5,740 nt of DNA from an uncultured Coriobacteriaceae bacterium (GTDB lineage: Bacteria > Actinomycetota > Coriobacteriia > Coriobacteriales > Atopobiaceae). The position numbers and the translations under genes are program-made. Below are positions 1 through 5,740 of the stretch, one piece after another. The first letter of the stretch is position 1. Each line of letters starts with the position of its first letter. The stretch is taken from assembly GCA_900544655.1 (NCBI GenBank), contig UQWE01000086.1:1-5740 (forward strand), written 5' to 3'. The notes beneath the pieces were generated by a model. It had not been told where the DNA came from and ran no database searches. It worked only from the letters and a program-made list of their open reading frames with translations.

Positions 1-1
1 T

Positions 2-2317
2 TCCGTGCTGTTCGCCGTGCCTGACCGCGCGGCGCGCGAGCACCTCGAGCTCACCTTCGGCGACGAGCGCGTCACCTTTGGTGAGGCGCTGGGCTCCGCT
101 CCGGAGAATGGCGTGCCGGTGATGGACCCGACTGCGAACGATCTTGCGAGCGCGCCGGACCTCCCGCGCGGCCAGGTGACCTTCACTGACCTGCCCGTGC
201 CTGCCGGCGTCATCGTGCCGTCGGCGTGTCTCGCGATCATCTCCGTGGGAGACCTCGCGATTCGCTCCTCCAAGCGCAAGACGCGCCGCCGCGTCGATCC
301 CACGAGCGTGACCTTCCCGTTCAAGCCCGGAGACTACGTCGTCCATGCCACGCATGGCATAGCGCTCTTCTCCGACATCGTGCGCCAGGAGGTCGCCGGC
401 AAGGAACGCGACTACTTCCTGCTCGAGTACTCCGGTGGGGACAAGCTCTTCGTACCGCTTGAGCAGGTCGACCGCATCACGCGCTATGTTGGTCCGGACG
501 GCTCCGCGCCGCGCCTCACGCGTCTCAACACCGCGGACTGGAGCCGTGCCACTGGCAAGGCTCGCAAGAACGCTCGCCGTCTCGCCTTCGACCTCGTCGA
601 CCTCTACACGCGTCGTGCGAGCGTCCAGGGCTTTGCCTTCGCGCCAGACACGCCCGAGCAACAGGAAATGGAGGCGGAGTTCCCCTACCAGCTCACGCAG
701 GATCAGGCCTCTGCCGTGGCGGACATCAAGTCCGACATGGAGACCGCCCGTCCGATGGACCGCCTGCTCTGTGGTGACGTGGGCTTCGGCAAGACCGAGG
801 TGGCCCTGCGCGCCGCCTTCAAGTGCGTCGCCGAAGGCCGTCAGGTCATGGTGCTCTGTCCCACGACGATCCTCGCCCAGCAGCACTTCGAGACGTTCTT
901 CAACCGCTTCGCGCCGTTCGACTTCGAGGTCGACGTGCTCTCGCGCTTCCGCACGCCCAAGCAGCAGAGGCTTGCCCTCGAGGGCTTTGCGAGCGGCAAG
1001 GTGAGCGTCCTCGTGGGCACCCACCGCCTGCTCTCCGCGGACGTGAATCCTCATGACCTGGGCCTCGTCATCATCGACGAGGAGCAGCGTTTCGGCGTCC
1101 AGCACAAGGAGCAGCTCAAGAACATGCGCGAGCAGGTCGACGTGCTCACGCTCTCCGCCACGCCCATCCCGCGCACCATGCAGATGGCGATGAGTGGCGT
1201 GCGCGACATGAGCCTGATCATGACGCCGCCGCCGGGGCGCCTTCCCGTCAAGGTGACGGTGGGGGAGTACGACCCGGACGTAGTCTCCGCCGCCATTCGC
1301 GCGGAGCTCGCCCGTGATGGCCAGGTCTACTACGTCTCCAACCGCGTGAAGACCATCGACGAGGCCGAGGCCCGCGTGCTCGAGGCCGCGCCCGAGGCCC
1401 GCGTGGGCGTGGCGCACGGCAAGATGAGCGCCAAGCAGGTCGAGGACATGATGATGAAGTTCCAGCGCGGCGAGATCGACGTGCTGGTGGCGACCACCAT
1501 CATCGAGAGCGGCATCGACAACCCCCATAGCAACACCCTCATCATCGAGGACTCCCAGCGCTTGGGCCTGGCACAGCTCTACCAGCTCAAGGGACGCGTC
1601 GGCCGCGGGCGCATCCAGGCGTATGCCTACTTCATGTTCCCCGGCGAGCGTCCTCTCACGCCTGAGGCGACGGACCGCCTCATGGCGATCAACGAGTACC
1701 AGGAGCTTGGCAGCGGCATGCGCGTCGCCATGCGCGACCTCGAGATTCGTGGTGCGGGCTCGCTCGTGGGGGCGGAACAGCACGGCAACCTCTCGAGCGT
1801 CGGCTTCGACCTCTTCACCCAGATGCTTGGCGAGGCCGTCGCCGAGGCGAAGGGCGAGGCGGGCGGCGAGCTTGCGCAGAGCGAGGTCAACATCAACCTT
1901 TCCGCGGACTTCTACCTCGCTGAGGAGTACCTGCCCGAGGTCGACAAGCGCGTCCTGGTGTACCGCAAACTCGCGGGCGCCGTGGAGCTCGCCGAGGTCG
2001 ATGCGCTCGAGCAGGAGTGCGAGCGCGACTTTGGCGCGATGCCTGCCGCCGCGAAGAACCTCTTCGACCGCGCGCGTATCCGCATCCGCTCCCAGCGCCT
2101 GGGCGTCACGAGCGTCACGCTTGCGAGTGGCCGCATCATCTACCTGGGCCTCAAGTGCCCTCGCGACCTCACGCTCAAGTTCAAGGCGCGCGGGGCGATC
2201 ATCTATCCCAAGACCGAGAAGGTCGCCTACCCCTTCAAGCGTGGTGCCGAGGACCTCGTCGTCTGCGCCCTGGCCGTGCTCGAGGAGGCCGGTGGCGATG
2301 ACGAGCCAGAAGAATAA
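2..2317 (+). CDS. mfd: Transcription-repair coupling factor Mfd (C-terminal part; 5' end outside window)
   Basis: Mfd is a cytoplasmic DNA translocase that pushes stalled RNA polymerase off damaged templates and recruits UvrA for transcription-coupled repair. The frame is open from the window edge, so the GTG at 5 is only an internal Val codon. Numbering residues from that codon: residues 1-100 are the end of the UvrB-like region; the RNA-polymerase-interacting (CarD-like) domain starts near residue 106 with a PGDYVVHATHG stretch; Walker A GDVGFGKTE is at 257-265; motif II DEEQRFG at 358-364; LSATPIPRT at 383-391; motif V VATTIIESGIDNP at 495-507; motif VI QLKGRVGRG at 527-535; the Mfd/RecG-specific TRG motif, DLEIRGAG, at 578-585; and the C-terminal D7 domain at about 630-750. 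All helicase motifs look intact. Compared with the roughly 1150-residue E. coli protein, about 370 N-terminal residues are missing, purely because of the window boundary. It ends in an acidic tail and TAA. The family call is near certain. Confidence 0.97.
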   Translation, partial: SVLFAVPDRAAREHLELTFGDERVTFGEALGSAPENGVPVMDPTANDLASAPDLPRGQVTFTDLPVPAGVIVPSACLAIISVGDLAIRSSKRKTRRRVDPTSVTFPFKPGDYVVHATHGIALFSDIVRQEVAGKERDYFLLEYSGGDKLFVPLEQVDRITRYVGPDGSAPRLTRLNTADWSRATGKARKNARRLAFDLVDLYTRRASVQGFAFAPDTPEQQEMEAEFPYQLTQDQASAVADIKSDMETARPMDRLLCGDVGFGKTEVALRAAFKCVAEGRQVMVLCPTTILAQQHFETFFNRFAPFDFEVDVLSRFRTPKQQRLALEGFASGKVSVLVGTHRLLSADVNPHDLGLVIIDEEQRFGVQHKEQLKNMREQVDVLTLSATPIPRTMQMAMSGVRDMSLIMTPPPGRLPVKVTVGEYDPDVVSAAIRAELARDGQVYYVSNRVKTIDEAEARVLEAAPEARVGVAHGKMSAKQVEDMMMKFQRGEIDVLVATTIIESGIDNPHSNTLIIEDSQRLGLAQLYQLKGRVGRGRIQAYAYFMFPGERPLTPEATDRLMAINEYQELGSGMRVAMRDLEIRGAGSLVGAEQHGNLSSVGFDLFTQMLGEAVAEAKGEAGGELAQSEVNINLSADFYLAEEYLPEVDKRVLVYRKLAGAVELAEVDALEQECERDFGAMPAAAKNLFDRARIRIRSQRLGVTSVTLASGRIIYLGLKCPRDLTLKFKARGAIIYPKTEKVAYPFKRGAEDLVVCALAVLEEAGGDDEPEE

Positions 2318-2379
2318 CCGCTGGTGAGGACTCTGGCGCCATGCCATGGCCCCGCCAAGACCCATCCCTTCGAACGAAC

Positions 2380-2384
2380 GGAGA
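2380..2384 (+). promoter_or_regulatory. Ribosome binding site that fixes the oxidoreductase start
   Basis: GGAGA lies 5 nt before the ATG at 2390 (GGAG with 6 nt spacing), a good Shine-Dalgarno match. The frame also has a GTG at 2324, only 6 nt after the mfd stop, which would add 22 residues. That start has no convincing purine-rich site of its own and the extra residues look like non-coding translation, so ATG 2390 is preferred. Confidence 0.7.
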
Positions 2385-2389
2385 AGATC

Positions 2390-3475
2390 ATGGCCGAGAA
2401 CAGCTCGAACACCCCGATCGATGCGGCGGCAGCCGCGGACGCCGCCTTTGCCGCCGTCGCCGGCAAGCCCTTCCCCTCGGATGTCTTTACCGCGCCTGAG
2501 CTGCGCTGGGCCGTCATCGGTTGCGGCGTCATCGCGAACCAGATGGCGGAGTCCTTCGCGCTCGCAGGCCGCAAGCTCGCCGGCGTCCAGAATCGCACGC
2601 GTACCAAGGCGGAGGCGTTTGCCGAGCGCTGGGGCGTCGCGCGCGTCTATGACTCTCCGGAAGAGCTTTATGCCGACCCTGACATCGACGCCATCTACAT
2701 CACGACGCCCCACAACACGCACATCAAGTATCTCCGCGGCGCCCTTGGCTCGGGCAAGCACGTGTTGTGCGAGAAGTCCATCACGCTGAACTCCGAGGAA
2801 CTCGCTGAGGCACTGACGATCGCGGACGCCAACCACGTTCAGCTCGTCGATGCCACCACCATCCTGCACATGCCCCTCTACCGCGAGATCATTCGTCGTG
2901 CCATGGCGGGCGAGTTCGGCCAGATGAACCTGGCACAGATCAACTTCGGCTCCTACAAGGAGTTCGACCCCAAATCGCGCTTCTACAACCGCGACCTTGC
3001 GGGCGGTGCCCTGCTCGACATCGGCGTCTACGCGATCACCCTCGCGCGCCTGTTCATGATGAGCTTGCCCGAGGACGTGCTCTCGATCGCCAATGCCTGC
3101 TCCACGGGCGTTGACGTCACGAGCGGCATCGTCCTGCGCAACCCCGATATGCAGATGGCCACCATCACGCTGTCGCTCCACTCGAAGCAGCCCAAGCGCG
3201 CCGTCCTCTCGTTCGATGACTGCTACATCGAGGTCGCGGACTACCCGCGTGCGGACCGCGCCGCCATCGTCTGGACGGCCGATGGACGCCGCGAGGAGAT
3301 CCGTGCGGGCGAGGAGGCCTATGCGCTGTGTTACGAGGTTGCGAACCTCGAGCGCGCCGTCGCCGGAGACCAGGTCGAGCAGAATATGATTGCCTACACC
3401 GTCGATGTCATGGCCATCATGACGATGCTTCGTCGTCAGTGGGGTATTCGCTATCCCGAGGAGGAGCGGGCGTAA
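2390..3475 (+). CDS. Gfo/Idh/MocA-family NAD(P)-dependent oxidoreductase
   Basis: This is a 361-residue predicted cytoplasmic dehydrogenase or reductase, a family that usually acts on sugars, inositols or related polyols. Residues 1-38 are an Ala-rich extension not typical of the family. The Rossmann fold begins at about 39 with the dinucleotide-binding GCGVIA at 44-49. The usual strand ending in ITTPHNTH is at 104-111. The catalytic-lysine segment, normally EKP, reads CEKS at 127-130 (Lys129). The C-terminal alpha/beta domain carries GGALLDIGVY at 205-214, the pattern seen in glucose-fructose oxidoreductase and dihydrodiol-dehydrogenase-like members, with Tyr214 where many relatives have His. 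There is no signal peptide or membrane segment. The gene lies 72 nt after mfd on the same strand with no clear terminator between, so co-transcription with mfd is possible. Family assignment is secure; the substrate cannot be read from the sequence. Confidence 0.93.
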   Translation: MAENSSNTPIDAAAAADAAFAAVAGKPFPSDVFTAPELRWAVIGCGVIANQMAESFALAGRKLAGVQNRTRTKAEAFAERWGVARVYDSPEELYADPDIDAIYITTPHNTHIKYLRGALGSGKHVLCEKSITLNSEELAEALTIADANHVQLVDATTILHMPLYREIIRRAMAGEFGQMNLAQINFGSYKEFDPKSRFYNRDLAGGALLDIGVYAITLARLFMMSLPEDVLSIANACSTGVDVTSGIVLRNPDMQMATITLSLHSKQPKRAVLSFDDCYIEVADYPRADRAAIVWTADGRREEIRAGEEAYALCYEVANLERAVAGDQVEQNMIAYTVDVMAIMTMLRRQWGIRYPEEERA

Positions 3476-3618
3476 AGCAGCTCCGCGAGCGGTGGCCGTA
3501 TGCGCTCCGCCGTTGCCGCATCTTTGGCGTGGTGGGCGTAAGCGCTCTGTCAGGAGTCAGCGTCTTTTCAGACTCGAGCGCTACACTTGGGCAAAACCAA
3601 GGGAGAGAAAGAAGAAAC
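3476..3618 (+). promoter_or_regulatory. Intergenic region with weak promoter-like element and RBS for the fusion gene
   Basis: This 143-nt gap is long enough to hold a promoter for the downstream gene. A TACACT at 3582-3587 matches four of six bases of the -10 consensus, with no convincing -35 at 16-18 nt upstream, so the promoter call is weak. The stretch just before the ATG at 3619 is purine-rich: GGGAG at 3601-3605 is 13 nt away, which is long, and GAAG at 3611-3614 is 4 nt away. Either or both could serve as the Shine-Dalgarno sequence. The base composition is locally less GC-rich from about 3565 to 3620, as expected for a leader. No strong terminator is seen. Confidence 0.3.
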
Positions 3619-5538
3619 ATGACTGCTGCTAACATCGCGCCGTTCATTCGCGGCGCCCGCCACCTCATCTATCGTCCCGATGGCCTCGTGAGGCCGTCGC
3701 GCATGTCGAACAAGCAGACGGAGGCCGCGGCCGACGCCGGTCGCGAGCGCGCCGCAAGCTATACCGCTGGTGCCACGATCAACCTCGTGACCACGGGGGA
3801 CGAGGTCTCGTTCGACCTCTCCATCATCGAGGGCATCCACTTCAAGAGCAATTCGGTGCGCGAGACCATCGAGCTCGCTCGCGCCGCCGGCGATGACCGT
3901 GCCCCCGAGGAGGGCGTGGTCGACGGCATCGACCTCGTCGTCGATGGCGTCTACGTGAAGACCGCCCCCGTCCGTGAGGGCACGGTCACGCTCGAGTTCG
4001 AGAATCCCTCCCACGCGCCCGCCTCAGTCACGATTTACCTGCCCTGTCTCATGAACGTCGCGGTGGGCAACCTCTCCACCAACGGCAGCCTCGAGCAGTC
4101 TGCCGAACGCGGTTACCTCCTCGCGCTCGGAGACTCGATCACCCAGGGCTACGTCGTGGGTAGGCCGAGCGCGTCCTGGCCGGCGGAGGTTTCCCGCGCT
4201 CTCGGCCTTGACCTCATGAACCAGGCCATCGCGGGCCATCACTTCGACGAACGTACCCTGCGCGGAATGAGGGCCTTCCGCGAGAACCCGCCTGCGGCGA
4301 TCATCGTCGCCTATGGCACCAACGATTGGGCCCATACCGAGCGAGAGCGTGACCTCGTGGAGAATATGGCCAAGTATCTCCAGAGGCTCGTCGACAAGTT
4401 CCCCGATACGCCTGTCTTCGCCGTGAGCCCCATCTGGCGCGCGGACGTCGACAGCGAGCAGCCTCACGGCCGCACCCTCGCGTGGGTGCGCAGCGTCATA
4501 TGCGACGAGTGCGCGCGCCTTGGCGTCGAGTACATCGATGGTGCGGAGCTTGTTCCGGCGGACCCCGCGCTCTATGCGGACGGCAGGCTCCATCCCAACG
4601 CCGATGGCGCCCATCTCATGGCCGAGGGCATTCTTCGCGCCCTCGAGGAGCGTGGGCTCGTCGCCGCTCTTGGCGGCCGCCACGATGAGCCTCGCGAGCT
4701 CGCGGACGTCCAGACGCTTCTCCGCTCGGACGCCCCGCGCGGCCAGCGTGAGCTCGAGCAGGCCGTGAGGACGATCTGGCGCCTTCGCCAGGACGACGGC
4801 TGCCCCTGGGATAGGGAGCAGACCCATGCGAGTATCGCGAAGAACATGATCGAGGAGGCCTACGAGGCGGTCGATGCGATTGAGGCCGGTGACGCCGCGC
4901 ATCTGCGCGAGGAGCTTGGCGACGTGCTCATGCAGGTCCTTCTCCATGCCCAGATTGCCGAGGACGCCGGCGAGTTCACCTTTGCCGACGTCTGCCGCGA
5001 CCTCGATGACAAGCTCGTCCGCAGGCATCCGCACGTGTTTGGCTCCGGCGTGGGCGCGCATGACTCCGCCGAGGTGCTCGACATCTGGAGCAAGGTGAAG
5101 CTTGACGAGCGCCGCGACGCGGAGCAGTCCGGCTCGACCTCGAGCCTGCTCGATGCCGTCCCTCGCGCGCTTCCCGCCCTCATGCAGGCGCAGAAGATCT
5201 CGAAGAAAGCTGCCAACTGCGGCTTTGACTGGGAAACCACGGCCGACGTCTGGGCCAAGGTCGATGAGGAGCGCACGGAGTTCGCCGCGGAGGAGACGGG
5301 TTCCGAGGGGGCGCTCGAGGAGTTCGGCGACGTGCTGTTCTCCGTCGTGAACGTTGCCCGCAAGGAGCACATCGATGCCGAGACGGCGCTGAGGCGTAGC
5401 TGCGAGAAGTTCCGCGAGCGCTGGGCTGCCATGGAGGAGGCTGCCGCCGAGAAGGACCAGTCGCTCGCTGACGTTTCTCGTGAAGAGCTTGAGCAGCTCT
5501 GGGTCGAAGCGAAGAGGGCGGGTAGGTCTGACTCCTAA
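3619..5538 (+). CDS. mazG: Fusion protein: SGNH/GDSL hydrolase + MazG nucleoside triphosphate pyrophosphohydrolase
   Basis: A 639-residue protein in one uninterrupted frame. Residues about 45-165 form a beta-rich domain resembling the GxDLY-type N-terminal domain of SGNH esterases (GIDL at 103-106, YLP at 140-142). Residues about 166-345 are the SGNH hydrolase: GDSIT at 171-175 (nucleophile Ser173), block II Gly206, GTND at 233-236 (Asn235), and DGRLHPN at 321-327 (His325 with Asp321). After a short linker, residues about 378-635 match full-length two-domain MazG: GCPWD 394-398; first metal-binding set EExxE 412-416 with EELGD 431-435; RRHPHVF 468-474; GFDW 535-538; second set EExxE 550-554 with EEFGD 567-571. 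MazG hydrolyses NTPs, often non-canonical ones, to NMP and pyrophosphate. SGNH enzymes are esterases or deacetylases, often on carbohydrates. There is no signal peptide, so both activities are predicted cytoplasmic. ATG 3619 is chosen because the region before it encodes nothing recognisable, although the frame stays open back into the preceding gene. Both domain calls are secure; the joint role is unknown. The symbol applies to the C-terminal half. Confidence 0.93.
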   Translation: MTAANIAPFIRGARHLIYRPDGLVRPSRMSNKQTEAAADAGRERAASYTAGATINLVTTGDEVSFDLSIIEGIHFKSNSVRETIELARAAGDDRAPEEGVVDGIDLVVDGVYVKTAPVREGTVTLEFENPSHAPASVTIYLPCLMNVAVGNLSTNGSLEQSAERGYLLALGDSITQGYVVGRPSASWPAEVSRALGLDLMNQAIAGHHFDERTLRGMRAFRENPPAAIIVAYGTNDWAHTERERDLVENMAKYLQRLVDKFPDTPVFAVSPIWRADVDSEQPHGRTLAWVRSVICDECARLGVEYIDGAELVPADPALYADGRLHPNADGAHLMAEGILRALEERGLVAALGGRHDEPRELADVQTLLRSDAPRGQRELEQAVRTIWRLRQDDGCPWDREQTHASIAKNMIEEAYEAVDAIEAGDAAHLREELGDVLMQVLLHAQIAEDAGEFTFADVCRDLDDKLVRRHPHVFGSGVGAHDSAEVLDIWSKVKLDERRDAEQSGSTSSLLDAVPRALPALMQAQKISKKAANCGFDWETTADVWAKVDEERTEFAAEETGSEGALEEFGDVLFSVVNVARKEHIDAETALRRSCEKFRERWAAMEEAAAEKDQSLADVSREELEQLWVEAKRAGRSDS

Positions 5539-5540
5539 TC

Positions 5541-5549
5541 TGTCATAAT
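5541..5549 (+). promoter_or_regulatory. Extended -10 promoter-like element upstream of the last gene
   Basis: TGTCATAAT fits the extended -10 form TGnTATAAT with one mismatch. It lies just after the stop codon at 5536-5538 and 73 nt before the ATG at 5622. No -35 hexamer is recognisable at the usual distance, which extended -10 promoters can tolerate. If active, transcription would start near 5556. This suggests the downstream gene can be transcribed independently of the fusion gene. Pattern match only. Confidence 0.35.
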
Positions 5550-5556
5550 CGATACG

Positions 5557-5570
5557 CGCGCGAAGGCGCG
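5557..5570 (+). other. Small GC hairpin in the 83-nt intergenic gap
   Basis: CGCGC, a GAAG loop, then GCGCG form a 5-bp perfect stem. No T-run follows, so it is not a standard intrinsic terminator. If the extended -10 at 5541-5549 is used, this hairpin would sit at or next to the 5' end of the transcript, where it might affect RNA stability. In GC-rich DNA such a short stem can also arise by chance. Confidence 0.3.
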
Positions 5571-5621
5571 ACCATAACCGCAACATGTGCCCAAACACAG
5601 CAGAAACGAAGCAGACGCCAC

Positions 5622-5740
5622 ATGAGTGCAAGTAATTCCATTGTCCTAGGACGTTATAACCGCACGAGCACCCGTGCCTCCTCTGGCTACGAGCGCTCCT
5701 CAAGTGCATCGAGCCCGAGCTTCAGCTCTTACGAGAGCCG
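5622..5740 (+). CDS. N-terminus of a Ser-rich protein, truncated by window end (possibly a DivIC/FtsB-like septum protein)
   Basis: An ORF opens at ATG 5622 and stays open for 39 complete codons to the window edge. The visible residues are low-complexity: 15 of 39 are Ser, with several Arg and Tyr (MSASNSIVLGRYNR at the start). There is no hydrophobic segment yet. The upstream sequence is purine-rich but has only a weak Shine-Dalgarno candidate (GAAG near 5608-5611). The early codons include AGT, AAT, CTA, GGA, TCA and GCA, uncommon in the neighbouring genes. I do not recognise the protein from this piece. In Bacillus, divIC, a septum-formation initiator with a cytoplasmic N-terminus before one membrane helix, lies a few genes after mazG, so a DivIC/FtsB-like product is a synteny-based guess only. 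Confidence 0.55.
   Translation, partial: MSASNSIVLGRYNRTSTRASSGYERSSSASSPSFSSYES

Noticed and set aside
1623..2327. A 234-codon + frame inside mfd
   Set aside because: Its product is a Ser/Arg/Ala-rich low-complexity translation typical of a shifted frame of GC-rich coding DNA; the Mfd frame here has strong motifs.
2318..2389. Terminator or promoter between mfd and the oxidoreductase gene
   Set aside because: Only a short GCCATGGC palindrome is present, without a T-run or recognisable -10/-35 pair.
3543..3568. Possible intrinsic terminator (CGCT...CAGCG followed by TCTTTT)
   Set aside because: The stem is only 4-5 bp with a bulge and the T-run is broken, too weak to call.
3328..3618. In-frame upstream extension of the SGNH-MazG gene, including a hydrophobic stretch (RIFGVVGVSALSGVSVF) that resembles a signal peptide
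   Set aside because: The frame overlaps the oxidoreductase gene, and no plausible start lies between that gene's stop and the hydrophobic stretch. GTG codons at 3529 and 3532 fall inside it without basic residues or a clear ribosome site. A secreted MazG would also lack its substrates.
5585..5635. 16-codon ORF (MCPNTAETKQTPHECK) overlapping the start of the last gene in another frame
   Set aside because: There is no Shine-Dalgarno sequence and no residue run typical of an attenuator leader peptide; most likely chance.
5574..5664. Direct repeat ATAACCGCA at 5574-5582 and 5656-5664
   Set aside because: Nine bases, only two copies, one inside the coding region; probably chance, with nothing to suggest an operator.
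4024..5709. A 561-codon open frame on the - strand opposite the SGNH-MazG gene
   Set aside because: It lies almost wholly antisense to a gene with clear domain matches. Long antisense frames are common in GC-rich genes with G/C-biased third positions, and its translation shows no recognisable domain.

Overview
The window is high-GC DNA (very rich in G+C by eye, with third positions mostly G or C). It carries four genes, all on the + strand, with no RNA genes, mobile elements or CRISPR arrays visible. The codon bias, the protein sequences and the mfd ... mazG gene order suggest a chromosomal segment of a high-GC Gram-positive bacterium. My best guess is Coriobacteriia (Olsenella/Atopobium/Collinsella-like); this is an inference from style and synteny, not a database match.

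Layout: (1) 2-2317 is the 3' two-thirds of mfd, the transcription-repair coupling factor; its 5' end lies outside the window. (2) After 72 nt, 2390-3475 encodes a Gfo/Idh/MocA-family NAD(P)-dependent oxidoreductase with an unusual Ala-rich N-terminal extension. (3) After a 143-nt gap, 3619-5538 encodes a 639-residue protein. Its N-terminal part is an SGNH/GDSL esterase with a GxDLY-like beta domain, and its C-terminal part is a complete two-domain MazG nucleoside triphosphate pyrophosphohydrolase. (4) After an 83-nt gap holding an extended -10-like promoter element and a small GC hairpin, an ORF with a very Ser-rich N-terminus starts at 5622 and runs off the end of the window.

Functionally, Mfd (removing RNA polymerase stalled at DNA lesions and recruiting UvrA) and MazG (hydrolysing non-canonical NTPs) are both genome-maintenance functions. 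They sit near each other in Firmicutes too (mfd ... mazG ... divIC in Bacillus). Here that order is interrupted by a sugar-type oxidoreductase gene, and the mazG reading frame is fused behind a carbohydrate-esterase-like SGNH module. The fusion is the most noteworthy item in the window. The other genes look like ordinary chromosomal genes.
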